NCBI RefSeq assembly: GCF_006402735.1
Contig: NZ_CP017174.1
Coordinates: 1,305,001-1,369,000, forward strand
Source of the DNA: Myxococcus xanthus
GTDB lineage: Bacteria > Myxococcota > Myxococcia > Myxococcales > Myxococcaceae
Direction of reading: 5' to 3'
Length of the DNA: 64,000 nucleotides
Shown: positions 9,105 through 17,843 of the stretch, one piece after another
How positions within the stretch are numbered: position 1 is the stretch's first letter
Layout: each line of letters starts with the position of its first letter
Notes under the pieces: generated by a model
The model's database searches: none
Told to the model about the DNA's origin: nothing
What the model saw: the letters and a program-made list of their open reading frames with translations, nothing else
Made by a program: the position numbers and the translations under genes

Positions 9105-11351
9105 GTGCAGGTCCATCGAGCCAGCTGCATCTTGGCCGCGTCGGCCATTATTTTCCTGTCGCTTTCTCACGCCGCGCACGCCGCGCCCGCTTCATCGGAG
9201 AAGCGCGCGGACCGCGAGGCCCTCAAGTCCGCGCTGCTGGAGGTCCTCCAGCGCGCGCCACTGAAGGCCAGCCGCATGGGCGTGCTCATGCAGAGCCTGG
9301 ACGACGGCACCGTGGTGTTCAGCCACAACGCCGACGAGCTGCTCAACCCCGCCTCCAACGTGAAGCTGGTGACGTCCGCCGCCGCGCTCGCGTCGCTGGG
9401 GCCCGAGTTCCGCTACGACACCGAGTTCCTGGTGGAGCCGGAGCTGGGCGCGGACGGAAAGGTGAAGACGCTCTACGTGCGCGGCAAGGGCGACCCGTCC
9501 ATGACGACGGAGCGCCTGTGGGGCATCGTCGCGGAGCTGTGGCACGCCGGCGTGCGCGACGTGGGCGAAATCGTGGTGGACGACTCGTGGTTCGACGCCG
9601 AGCGCACGCCGCCCGGCTATGACCAGGAGGACACGGACCGCGCCTACATGGCGCCCACCGGCGCGGTGAGCCTCAACTGGAACGCGGTGGCCATCTACCT
9701 GCGGCCCGGCAGCGCGCCGGGCGCCAAGGGCGTGGTGGAGATGGAGCCGCCCAGCGACTACTTCGTGGTGGAGAACCAGCTCACCACCGGGCCTCGGCGC
9801 GCGCGCCGTGTGTCCGTCACGTCGGACCCCTCGGGCCTCCAGCAGAAGATTGTCGTGCGCGGCCAGCTCCCGGGGGAGCGCGGCGGCGCCGTCAGCGTCT
9901 GGAAGAAGATCGACAACCCGCCCATGTACTTCGGCCAGTCGCTCAAGCAGATGCTGGTGACGCGCGGCGTGAAGATGAAGGGCAAGGTGAAGCTGGGCAA
10001 GACGTCCACCAAGGCCCGCATGCTGCACGTGTCGCAGTCGGATACGTTCGACGTGCTCCTCAAGCGCCTCAACAAGCTGTCCAGCAACTTCGTCGCCGAG
10101 CAGCTCCTCAAGACGATGGGAGCCGAGCTGCGCGGCTCGCCGGGCTCCTTCACCAAGGGCGTGGACGTGGTGGAGCAGTTCCTGGAGCGCGACGTGGGCA
10201 TCCCTCGCGGCACCTACGTAATGAAGAACGGCAGCGGGTTGAACGACGCCAACCGCTTCTCCGCCACGCAGCTCAACCAGCTGCTGCGGCACATGGTGCA
10301 GCGCTTCCCCTTCTCGCCGGAGTACCTGTCGTCGGTGCCCATCGCGGGCAAGGACGGCACGCTCAAGTACCGCTTCGAAGGCAGTGACGCGGTGGGCCGG
10401 CTGCGCGCCAAGACGGGCACCCTGGAGAGCGTGTCCGCGCTGAGCGGCTACGTGACGAGCGCGGGTGGGGAGCGCTTCACCTTCTCCATCATGGCCAACG
10501 ACTTCGCGGGCCGCGCCGGCCCCATCGTCGCGGGCCTGGACGCGCTGGGCGCGGCGGTGGCCGCCACCGGCTCCAGCCTGGGGCCGTCCACGGCGGTGGC
10601 CGCGCTGGCGGACAGCGGACGGCCCTCCGGTGCCGTGGACGACGTGGCCGCTCGAATCAAGACGTACCTGGAGCTGGGCGCGCAGCGCGACCAGCGCAAC
10701 ATCGGCTTCCTGCGCACCGCGTGGCGCAGCGAGAGAGATCCGGCCGTGCGCGCGGTGCTGGCGGAGAGCCTCTACCAGTCCAACCCGCACGACTACCTGG
10801 GCGCGCGCACGCTGCTGGACAGCTATTCGGCCACCGCCGAAGTGTATGGCCGGCTGAAGGACGTGGCGCGGGTGCTGTCCGTGGAGGTGCCGGGCGTCAG
10901 CAGCATGGTGGAGCTGGCGGCGGGCGGAAACGCGGAGGCGCTGGCCCGAGTGCTGGAGCTGGCGGGCGCGGCGGGCACGGACACGCAGGCCCAGACGGAG
11001 ATGGCCGAGGCCCTGGGCGAGGTGGCTCGCACCGCGCCGGAGGAGCTGGTGGTGGCGCTTCGGGCCGCCAGCGCCGGTGACAGGGACGCGTGCACCACGC
11101 TGCTGGCGCGGGCGCTGGTGCAGGCGGGGCAGGCGGACCACCCCTTCTGGAAGTCACTGCGCCGCACGCTGGGCGCGTCGGATCCGCGGCTGGCGTCCTT
11201 CGCCAAGGGGCTGGACTCCACGCTGTCGCAGAAGGTGGCGGAGGCCAAGGCCCCGGCGAAGACGCCGGAGGGCTTCACCCCCGTGCAGATGGTGGCGCCC
11301 GCGGGCAACGCGCCGGAGTCCTCCACCGCCGACAACCGCCCGGGCGGGTAG
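9105..11351 (+). CDS. dacB: D-alanyl-D-alanine carboxypeptidase/endopeptidase (PBP4, S13 family) with C-terminal extension
   Basis: 748 residues from the GTG at 9105, which has a GGAGAG site directly upstream; an ATG at 9078 would add nine residues but overlaps a likely -10 box. A signal peptide ends near AHAAHA (about residue 27). The serine-protease-like penicillin-binding motifs are in order: SNVK in NPASNVKLVTSA, SSN in LSSNFVAEQLL and KTG in LRAKTGTLESVSALSG. It would cleave D-Ala-D-Ala or cross-links in periplasmic peptidoglycan. S13 proteins are usually about 450-500 residues; here a helical, Ala-rich tail of about 250 residues follows the KTG domain, possibly HEAT-like. Confidence 0.9.
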   Translation: MQVHRASCILAASAIIFLSLSHAAHAAPASSEKRADREALKSALLEVLQRAPLKASRMGVLMQSLDDGTVVFSHNADELLNPASNVKLVTSAAALASLGPEFRYDTEFLVEPELGADGKVKTLYVRGKGDPSMTTERLWGIVAELWHAGVRDVGEIVVDDSWFDAERTPPGYDQEDTDRAYMAPTGAVSLNWNAVAIYLRPGSAPGAKGVVEMEPPSDYFVVENQLTTGPRRARRVSVTSDPSGLQQKIVVRGQLPGERGGAVSVWKKIDNPPMYFGQSLKQMLVTRGVKMKGKVKLGKTSTKARMLHVSQSDTFDVLLKRLNKLSSNFVAEQLLKTMGAELRGSPGSFTKGVDVVEQFLERDVGIPRGTYVMKNGSGLNDANRFSATQLNQLLRHMVQRFPFSPEYLSSVPIAGKDGTLKYRFEGSDAVGRLRAKTGTLESVSALSGYVTSAGGERFTFSIMANDFAGRAGPIVAGLDALGAAVAATGSSLGPSTAVAALADSGRPSGAVDDVAARIKTYLELGAQRDQRNIGFLRTAWRSERDPAVRAVLAESLYQSNPHDYLGARTLLDSYSATAEVYGRLKDVARVLSVEVPGVSSMVELAAGGNAEALARVLELAGAAGTDTQAQTEMAEALGEVARTAPEELVVALRAASAGDRDACTTLLARALVQAGQADHPFWKSLRRTLGASDPRLASFAKGLDSTLSQKVAEAKAPAKTPEGFTPVQMVAPAGNAPESSTADNRPGG

Positions 11352-11516
11352 GCCGGAATCCGCTGTATTTCTCGCGAGTTCCCTCCGGCCGGGCATGCCT
11401 CCCTGGCCGGGTGGCAGACGGGCGTACGACACCCAGGAAGAAGGCGGCTTTCTGGCTGGGTGTCAGTACCCACTGCTATAGGTGGGAATCAAACCCGGCG
11501 GGTGCGTCCGGGGTGT

Positions 11517-11539
11517 AACCGGTCCTTGGTGGACCGGTT
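11517..11539 (+). promoter_or_regulatory. Hairpin in the ssb leader
   Basis: Perfect 9-base arms AACCGGTCC (11517-11525) and GGACCGGTT (11531-11539) around a 5-base loop, ending 22 bases before the ssb start. It could be an operator, an attenuator or a translational control element. It lacks a T tail, and ssb needs expression, so a terminator is less likely. Confidence 0.4.
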
Positions 11540-11561
11540 CTCGTGAGAAAGGAATGCAGTC

Positions 11562-12068
11562 ATGGCTGGAGGCGTGAACAAGGTCATCCTCATCGGCAAC
11601 CTCGGGGCGGACCCGGAGGTCCGGTTCACTCCCGGCGGTCAGGCGGTGGCGAACTTCCGCATCGCCACCAGCGAGAGCTGGGTCGACAAGAATGGCCAGA
11701 AGCAGGAGCGGACCGAGTGGCACCGCATCGTCGTCTGGGGAAAGCTCGCGGAGCTCTGCGGCGAGTACCTGAAGAAGGGACGGCAGTGCTACGTCGAGGG
11801 CCGCCTGCAGACGCGCGAGTGGACGGACAAGGAGAACCGGAAGAACTACACCACCGAGGTGGTGGCCAACGCCGTGACGTTCCTCGGCGGTGGGGGCCGT
11901 GACGCCGGAGACGGCATGGGTGGTGGCGGTGGCGGGGGCGGGGGCGGTGGACGCCGGCAGTTCTCCCAGCCGCGCGGGGGAGACAACAATGACTATGGTC
12001 AGCCGCCTCCGGACGACATGGGCGGTGGCCATGGCGGCGGCAACGGCGACGACGACATCCCCTTCTAG
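11562..12068 (+). CDS. ssb: Single-stranded DNA-binding protein
   Basis: 168 residues with an AAAGGA ribosome site. Residues 1-110 are the OB fold ([20 protein letters not shown], then [20 protein letters not shown] and the [11 protein letters not shown] strand). Residues 115-160 are a Gly-rich, low-complexity linker with an 11-glycine run. The C-terminus DDDIPF is the conserved acidic tip that recruits replication and repair partners. The protein coats single-stranded DNA in replication, repair and recombination. A hairpin precedes the gene and a terminator follows. Confidence 0.97.
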   Translation: MAGGVNKVILIGNLGADPEVRFTPGGQAVANFRIATSESWVDKNGQKQERTEWHRIVVWGKLAELCGEYLKKGRQCYVEGRLQTREWTDKENRKNYTTEVVANAVTFLGGGGRDAGDGMGGGGGGGGGGGRRQFSQPRGGDNNDYGQPPPDDMGGGHGGGNGDDDIPF

Positions 12069-12102
12069 GCCCGGCTGAAGCCAGCGGACCCCTGGAAATG
12101 AA

Positions 12103-12138
12103 ACCGGCCGCTCCCCGGAAGTCTCGGGGGCGGCCGGT
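12103..12138 (+). terminator. Terminator hairpin between ssb and sdhC
   Basis: ACCGGCCG (12103-12110) pairs with CGGCCGGT (12131-12138), extended by C-rich and G-rich inner arms with one bulge. It sits between the convergent ssb and sdhC genes and could act in both directions. There is no long T run. Confidence 0.6.
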
Positions 12139-12190
12139 GTGCTTCGTGCGCCTGGACTGCCAGGCCCGGGAGCGCCGGGCCCGGTCCGCG

Positions 12191-12871
12191 TCACGGAGGG
12201 GTGGCACCCACGGGGCTGAAGGCGGCGCCCGCGGTGTAGAGCGCGTAGATGACCGCCCAGCTCATCGCCGTCAGGACCAGGAAGAGGATGATGACCACCG
12301 GCTCGAACTTGCGCATGGAGCGCTCGCTGGAGAGCAGACCCCAGCCCATGGCGAAGCCCTGGAGGCCGTTGGCCAGGTGGTACGAGGTGCCCAGCGTGCC
12401 CAGCAGGTAGACGAACAGGGTGGGCGCGTGGTGGTGCATCTCCCGGGCGATGTCATCGAACGCCTCCGGGTGTCCCAGCACCAGCCGCGGGTAGAGGAAG
12501 GCGAGCCAGATGTGGGCGCCCAGGAAGGCCAGCACGCCCACCGCGGTGATGCGCTGGAGGATGTACTTGAGGTTGCCGTAGTTGTTGTAGCGGACGTTGT
12601 TCGGCTTGAAGCTGAACAGGCGCACCAGCCCCCAGCCGGTGTGCATCAGCAGCGGCAGCAGGACGATGATGAACGTGAAGACCTGGGAGAACGGGTTGGC
12701 GTACGTCGTCACCGACTTCTGCCAGGCGTCCGCGCCGTTGAAGGCGGAGAGGTTGTCCCACAGGTGGTTGACGACCCAGATGGACAGGGGAACCACCGCG
12801 AGGAACGAGCCCAGGCGGGACTTGAGGAGCGGTGTCTTCGTCTCTACTGCGGCAGCGGCTTGGGTGCTCAT
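12191..12871 (-). CDS. sdhC: Succinate dehydrogenase/fumarate reductase cytochrome b subunit (type B)
   Basis: 226 residues from the ATG at 12871 (MSTQAAAAVETKTPLLKSRL). Five hydrophobic segments are visible, at about residues 20-45, 70-95, 115-145, 155-185 and 200-222. The first four carry single histidines (VVNHLW, LLMHTGW, FLGAHIWL, TSYHLANG), the pattern of the diheme, single-polypeptide membrane anchors of Bacillus/Wolinella-type enzymes. It would anchor SdhA/SdhB and pass electrons to menaquinone. No sdhA or sdhB gene lies next to it: ssb converges downstream and hslO diverges upstream. Confidence 0.87.
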   Translation of the reverse strand: MSTQAAAAVETKTPLLKSRLGSFLAVVPLSIWVVNHLWDNLSAFNGADAWQKSVTTYANPFSQVFTFIIVLLPLLMHTGWGLVRLFSFKPNNVRYNNYGNLKYILQRITAVGVLAFLGAHIWLAFLYPRLVLGHPEAFDDIAREMHHHAPTLFVYLLGTLGTSYHLANGLQGFAMGWGLLSSERSMRKFEPVVIILFLVLTAMSWAVIYALYTAGAAFSPVGATPP

Positions 12872-13012
12872 CGAATCTCCAGCGGCGGCGCGCGGGCGTC
12901 TTGCCGCGTCCACGGTCGAGGGCAGGTGACAGTCGGACGGCGGTTTATAGCCGTTCCAGCGCCGGGGCTGGATTTCTTCCGCACCCCGGCATGCCAGCAC
13001 ACCCACACGGAG

Positions 13013-13032
13013 GCATAAGGCTGACCTTATGC
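13013..13032. promoter_or_regulatory. Palindromic operator-like site between sdhC and hslO
   Basis: GCATAAGGctgaCCTTATGC, perfect 8-base arms with a 4-base spacer, in the 262-base divergent region upstream of both genes. Its compact symmetry and AT-richer composition than its surroundings suggest a dimeric regulator site. No matching regulator can be named. Confidence 0.45.
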
Positions 13033-13133
13033 GTCACCCCGGGCCCCGCTGCTGCCCGCCTGCCGGGCGCCGGGGCTCCCGCCTTCTGTCGTTGGCGGGC
13101 AATGCGGGCTCGGGCACGCTAGTTGCCATCGAT

Positions 13134-14018
13134 ATGTCCGACGAGCTTGTCAGTGGAATGTTGAAGAACACGGACCTGCGCGTGGTGCTCGCCACCACGA
13201 CGGAGCTGTCGCGCCAGGCGCGTGCCACCCATGGCACCGCGCCCGCCGCCGCCGTGCTCCTGTCGCAGGCCCTCACCGCCGCCGCCCTGATGGGGGCCCT
13301 GCAGAAGGGCGACTCCCGCATCAACATCCAGGTGGAGTGTGACGGCCCCTTGCGGGGCCTCTTCGTGGATGGGGACACGTCCGGGCTCGTCCGCGGGTAC
13401 GTGAAGAACGTCTACGTGGAGTACTCCGGGAGCGACGGGCACTACCATTGGCGCCCCGTGCTGGGGAACAAGGGCTTCCTGTCCGTGCTGCGGGATTTGG
13501 GCGGCGGCGAGTACTACCGCTCCTCGGTGGAGCTGGAGGCCTTCGACCTGGCGGCCGACCTGGAGCGCTACTTCCGTCAGTCGGATCAGCTCCCGTCACA
13601 CGTGCTGCTGGCGCAGCTGCCGGAAGGCGGGGACGCGGAGCCGCTGGGCCGCGTCGCCGGCCTGCTCGTCCAGCCGCTTCCCAGCGCGGACATGGAGGCC
13701 TTCGCGGCGCTGGGTGAGCGGCTGCGCCGTGACTTCGCGCCCGCGCTCCAGGCGCACGGCGAGGCGGGGGCGACGGCCGTGCTGCGTGCGCTGCTGCCGG
13801 AGCCCGACTTCGAGGTCATGTCGCGTTACCCGCTGCGCTTCGGTTGTTCGTGCAGCAAGGACCGTGTGCTGCGCGCGCTCCTGGCCATGGGACGTGAGGA
13901 ATTGACGGACCTGCTGGAGAAGGAAGGGCAGGCGGAGGCGACGTGCCAGTTCTGCACGACGCGCTATGTCATTCCTGGAGACGAAATCCGCGGCATGTTG
14001 GAGCGCGGCGCCATTTGA
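13134..14018 (+). CDS. hslO: Redox-regulated chaperone Hsp33
   Basis: 294 residues from the ATG at 13134 (MSDELVSGMLKNTDLRVVLA). An in-frame upstream start at 13029 would add 35 residues of unrelated, Arg-rich sequence. The substrate-binding N-terminal domain contains QVECDGPLRGLFVDGD and YVKNVYVEY. The C-terminal redox switch has the four zinc-binding cysteines as FGCSCSKDR near residue 240 and CQFC near residue 273, the CxC...CxxC arrangement of Hsp33. Oxidation releases zinc and activates holdase activity. The next gene starts 34 bases downstream. Confidence 0.95.
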   Translation: MSDELVSGMLKNTDLRVVLATTTELSRQARATHGTAPAAAVLLSQALTAAALMGALQKGDSRINIQVECDGPLRGLFVDGDTSGLVRGYVKNVYVEYSGSDGHYHWRPVLGNKGFLSVLRDLGGGEYYRSSVELEAFDLAADLERYFRQSDQLPSHVLLAQLPEGGDAEPLGRVAGLLVQPLPSADMEAFAALGERLRRDFAPALQAHGEAGATAVLRALLPEPDFEVMSRYPLRFGCSCSKDRVLRALLAMGREELTDLLEKEGQAEATCQFCTTRYVIPGDEIRGMLERGAI

Positions 14019-14052
14019 CTTGCACGAGGCGCGACGGTACTTGCCGCGCGCC

Positions 14053-15084
14053 ATGAGCTACTTCACGCAGTTGCTTGAGGGCGGCTACGAAGCCGTCCAC
14101 CTGTTGAGTGATTCCAAGACGGGCCTGCGTGCCATCGTGGGCATGCACAACACGCGGCTCGGCCCGGGGTTGGGCGGCACCCGCGCGCTGTCCACCTACA
14201 CCAGCGAGGAGGAAGCCGTCGCGGACGCGCTCCGTCTGGCGCGCGGAATGACATACAAGGCCGCGCTCGCGGGGCTGCCCCACGGCGGTGGCAAGGCGGT
14301 CATCATGCTGCCGCGCGGTGACTTCGACCGTGAAAGGATTTTCGAGTCCTTCGGTCGCGCGGTGGAGTCCCTGGGCGGGCGCTACATCACCACCGAGGAC
14401 AGTGGCACCAGCCCCGACGACATGGAGCACGTGCGCCGCCACACGAAGTATGTCGTTGGCCTGAAGGAGCGCAGCGGAGACCCGTCGCCGGTGACGGCGT
14501 ACGGCGTGGCGCGCGCCATGGAAGCCACGGCGAAGCACGTCTTCGGCAGCCCGGACCTGAAGGGCTTGCGCGTCACCGTGCTGGGCGTGGGGCACGTGGG
14601 CATGTACCTGGTGAAGGAGCTGCACCAGCGCGGCGCCAAGGTGTGGGTGAGCGACATCAACCCCGCCAGCGTGCAGCACGCCGTGACGCAGTACGGCGCC
14701 ACGGCGGTGGACGCCGACGCACTGCATCGAATGGAGGCGGACATCTACGCCCCCTGTGCGCTGGGCGGCGCCATCAACGACACCACCCTGTCGCTGCTGA
14801 ACGTGAAGGCGGTGTGCGGCGCGGCCAACAACCAGCTGCTCACGTCGCGTCACGGCGAGCAGCTGGCCCGGCGCGGCATCCTCTACGTGCCCGACTACGC
14901 GGCCAATGCCGGCGGCCTCATCAACGTGGCCCAGGAGTGGGCGGGATATGACCGGGACAAGGCGTACTCCCGCGCCTCCCTCATCTTCGACACCATCGAC
15001 ACGGTGCTGGCCCGCGCGAAGGAATCCGGCCTGCGCCCCGAGCAGGTGGCGGACCGGATTGTCGAGGAGCGGCTGGCCGGCTGA
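14053..15084 (+). CDS. Leu/Glu/Phe/Val-family amino acid dehydrogenase, probably leucine dehydrogenase
   Basis: 343 residues from the ATG at 14053. The N-terminal catalytic domain has GLGGTRALSTYTSEEEAVAD, the catalytic lysines in MTYKAALAGLPHGGGKAVI and the active-site Asp in TTEDSGTSPDDM. The C-terminal NAD domain has VTVLGVGHVGMYLVKEL. PHGGGKAVI and the length fit leucine/branched-chain dehydrogenases better than hexameric glutamate dehydrogenases. The enzyme deaminates branched-chain amino acids to 2-oxo acids. In M. xanthus these feed energy metabolism and isovaleryl-CoA for iso-branched fatty acids, so the enzyme could supply both; that link is inference. Confidence 0.88.
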   Translation: MSYFTQLLEGGYEAVHLLSDSKTGLRAIVGMHNTRLGPGLGGTRALSTYTSEEEAVADALRLARGMTYKAALAGLPHGGGKAVIMLPRGDFDRERIFESFGRAVESLGGRYITTEDSGTSPDDMEHVRRHTKYVVGLKERSGDPSPVTAYGVARAMEATAKHVFGSPDLKGLRVTVLGVGHVGMYLVKELHQRGAKVWVSDINPASVQHAVTQYGATAVDADALHRMEADIYAPCALGGAINDTTLSLLNVKAVCGAANNQLLTSRHGEQLARRGILYVPDYAANAGGLINVAQEWAGYDRDKAYSRASLIFDTIDTVLARAKESGLRPEQVADRIVEERLAG

Positions 15085-15214
15085 GCGCTCACGCACGCAG
15101 TGCGTGTGTTGCCGCGAGACAAAGGCGACGTCTGGGGTGTGGCCGGATGTGGCCACCGTGCGGTCCTCGGAGTATGACGGGGCCGCACACACACCCCAGC
15201 CGGAGTTCAGCGCC

Positions 15215-15907
15215 GTGGCGACCAAGCGGCAGAGCAAGCCCACCGAGAAGGCCTCTTCGAAGAAGTCCCCCACGTCGAAGTCGTCGCGGACGCAGGCGGA
15301 GAAGCTCGTCTCCATTCCCGAAGACCTCGTGCTGGCGCCCCAGGTGGAGGCGCCGCGCCAGCCGACGGGGAAGGACCAGTCCCGGGGCCGCTCCGCGTCC
15401 AGCGGCGTGAAGGAGCTGACCTGGAAGGAGTTCGACCGCGCGGTCCAGCAACTGGCGGGTTCCATCCAGGAGACCTTTGAACCCCAGGTGGTCGTCGGCG
15501 TGGCCCACGGCGGCGTCTTCGTGGGCGGCGCGCTGGCGGGGGCGCTCGGTTGTCCGTTCTTCCCCGTGCGCATCAGTCGCCGCAGCAGGGACCGGGGCAG
15601 CTCCACGCCTCGCACCTCGAAAACGCCGCAGCTCGCTGGGGAGATGCCCGCGGAGCTGAAGGGCCGTCGCGTGTTGATTGTGGACGACGTGGCCTCCAGC
15701 GGTGACACGTTGGAGCTGGCCACCGCCCTGGCGCGCGAGGCGGGCGCGAAGAAGGTGGCCACCGCGTGCCTGATGACCAAGCCTGGTGGCTTCTCGCCGG
15801 ACTACTCCGCGCTCTCCAGCGCCTCGCTCATGGTCTTCCCCTGGGACTACGAGCCTTCCACCGGCGACGCGCGCTTCGACGAGGACCCGGACAAGGCTGG
15901 CGCATGA
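15215..15907 (+). CDS. Phosphoribosyltransferase-domain protein
   Basis: 230 residues from the GTG at 15215, which has CGGAG about ten bases upstream. Residues 1-70 are a Lys/Ser/Thr-rich, probably disordered extension. From residue 72 ([15 protein letters not shown]) the type I PRTase fold follows, with [21 protein letters not shown] and the PRPP loop [17 protein letters not shown] near residue 155. It resembles Gpt/HGPRT-like nucleobase transferases, but the hood that sets base specificity is not diagnostic. It ends 19 bases before selB and is probably in the same operon. Confidence 0.78.
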   Translation: MATKRQSKPTEKASSKKSPTSKSSRTQAEKLVSIPEDLVLAPQVEAPRQPTGKDQSRGRSASSGVKELTWKEFDRAVQQLAGSIQETFEPQVVVGVAHGGVFVGGALAGALGCPFFPVRISRRSRDRGSSTPRTSKTPQLAGEMPAELKGRRVLIVDDVASSGDTLELATALAREAGAKKVATACLMTKPGGFSPDYSALSSASLMVFPWDYEPSTGDARFDEDPDKAGA

Positions 15908-15926
15908 GCCTTGGCGCGGTGACGCC

Positions 15927-17843
15927 ATGATTGTCGGGACGGCGGGCCACATCGACCATGGCAAGACGTCCCTGGTGAAGGTGCTCACCGGCATCGACAC
16001 CGACCGGCTCAAGGAAGAGAAGCGCCGCGGCATCACCCTGGAGCTGGGTTTCGCCCACCTGACGCTGGATGACGGCACCGTGGCCGGCGTGGTGGATGTT
16101 CCGGGCCACGAGCGCTTCGTGAAGGCCATGGCCGCCGGCGCCGGCGGCGTGGACATGGTGGTGCTGGTGGTGGCCGCGGACGAGGGCGTGATGCCCCAGA
16201 CGCGCGAGCACCTGGACATCTGCCGGCTGCTGGGCGTGCGGGCCGGCGTCATCGCCCTCACCAAGTCGGACACGCTGGCGGAGCTGGGCCCGGAGTGGCG
16301 CGCGCTGGTGGAGGCCGACCTGGCCGCGCTCACCGTGGGGACCTTCCTGGAGTCGGTGCCCGTGGTGGCTTGCTCCGCCAGAACGGGGGAAGGGTTGGAC
16401 GCGCTGCGCGCCGCGCTCACCCGGGCCGCGGAGGCGCTGCCCGAGCGGCCTTCGGAGGGGCCCGCCTTCCTGCCGGTGGATCGCGTGTTCACCATCAAGG
16501 GCTTTGGCACGGTGGTGACGGGCACGCTGCTGTCGGGAGCGCTGTCGGTGGATGACGCGGTATCGCTTCTGCCCGGACTGCCCGGTCCGCTGCGCGTGCG
16601 CGGGGTGCAGCGGCATGGCGACGCGGTGTCCGCCGTGGAGGCGGGACAGCGCGCGGCGGTGAACCTCACCGGCGTGGAGCCGGAGGCGTTGCACCGGGGC
16701 ATGGTGCTGGTGCGCGCGGGCGAGCTGTCGGAGACGCGCATGCTCGACGTCGAGTTGACGCTGCTGCCCGCGGCTCCGTCCCCGTTGCCTCGTCGCTCGA
16801 AGCTGCTGCTGCACCTGGGCACCGCGCAGGTGGAGGCCACGGTGGCGCTGTTGGATGTGGAGCGACTGGAGCCCGGCGAGACGACGCTGGCGCAGCTGCG
16901 CCTGGGCACCTCCGTGGGTGCGTTGGTGGGCCAGCGCTTCATCCTGCGCGGCGCGCGAGCCCTTCCGGGACGAGGCGCCACGGTGGCGGGAGGCCGCATC
17001 CTGTCCATCTCCCCGCCGAAGCGGCGCAAAGGCGGCGCGTCGGCGGTGGTGCCCCTGCTGGAGGCGGACCCGGCGGGGCAGGTGGCCTGGCTGCTACGGC
17101 AGGCGGGCTATCGCGGGCTGACGCAGCCGGAGCTGTTCGGCCGCTCGGCGCTAGGGCCTCGGGTCCTCACGCGCGCGCTGGAGTTGTTGGGCGCGCGGGG
17201 CGGCGCGCTCCTCATCGACCGGGAGCGGCGGCTGTACCTCTCCGGCGATGTCTTCGAGGCGTTGCAGGGCCGCGCCCTGTCGCTGCTGGCCACCTTCCAT
17301 GAGCGCGAGCCCCTGCGCGAAGGCCTGTCCCGCGAGGAGCTGCGGCGGCGGCTGTCCTCCGCGCTGGACGCGCGGGCGTTTCTGCGGGTGTTGCAGGTCC
17401 TGGTGGAAGGAGGCCGGGTGGAGTTGGAGCGGGACGTGGTGCGCCTCAAGGGGCGCGGCCGCACGTTGAGCCTGGGGGACACCGCCGCTCGGGCGCGGCT
17501 GGCGGCAGAGCTGTCCGCCGCGGCCCTGGCGCCTCCCTCGCTTCCCGAACTGGAGCAGAAGCTCCAGCTTCCCGCCTCCCGGCTGCGTGAGCTGTTGGGC
17601 GTCATGGTGGTGGAGGGGGCGGCGGTGCGCGTCTCGGAGGGCTTGTGGTTCGCGGCCGGGGCGCTGGCGTCCCTGCGCGAGCGCCTGGTTGCCCACCTGC
17701 GCGAGAAGAAGGAGATTACCACCCAGGATTTCAAGGAGATGGTGGGGCAAAGCCGCAAGTTCGTCATCCCCTTGTCCGAATACTTCGACCGGGAGAAGGT
17801 CACGCTCCGGGTAGGAGAGAAGCGGGTGCTGCGTCGCGGATGA
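15927..17843 (+). CDS. selB: Selenocysteine-specific elongation factor SelB
   Basis: 638 residues from the ATG at 15927. The GTPase motifs are at the very N-terminus: [38 protein letters not shown] and TKSD. EF-Tu-like domains II and III follow ([20 protein letters not shown]). The C-terminal half holds several winged-helix segments (for example [15 protein letters not shown] and [19 protein letters not shown]) that bind the SECIS hairpin. It brings Sec-tRNA to UGA codons. selA, selC and selD are not in the window. Its stop overlaps the start of the following histidine kinase (ATGA), implying one transcript. Confidence 0.95.
   Translation: MIVGTAGHIDHGKTSLVKVLTGIDTDRLKEEKRRGITLELGFAHLTLDDGTVAGVVDVPGHERFVKAMAAGAGGVDMVVLVVAADEGVMPQTREHLDICRLLGVRAGVIALTKSDTLAELGPEWRALVEADLAALTVGTFLESVPVVACSARTGEGLDALRAALTRAAEALPERPSEGPAFLPVDRVFTIKGFGTVVTGTLLSGALSVDDAVSLLPGLPGPLRVRGVQRHGDAVSAVEAGQRAAVNLTGVEPEALHRGMVLVRAGELSETRMLDVELTLLPAAPSPLPRRSKLLLHLGTAQVEATVALLDVERLEPGETTLAQLRLGTSVGALVGQRFILRGARALPGRGATVAGGRILSISPPKRRKGGASAVVPLLEADPAGQVAWLLRQAGYRGLTQPELFGRSALGPRVLTRALELLGARGGALLIDRERRLYLSGDVFEALQGRALSLLATFHEREPLREGLSREELRRRLSSALDARAFLRVLQVLVEGGRVELERDVVRLKGRGRTLSLGDTAARARLAAELSAAALAPPSLPELEQKLQLPASRLRELLGVMVVEGAAVRVSEGLWFAAGALASLRERLVAHLREKKEITTQDFKEMVGQSRKFVIPLSEYFDREKVTLRVGEKRVLRRG

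Noticed and set aside
11485..11500. Sequence whose reverse complement resembles a tRNA T-arm (GGGTTTGATTCCCA)
   Set aside because: The loop lacks the TTC start and no acceptor, D or anticodon arms can be built around it.
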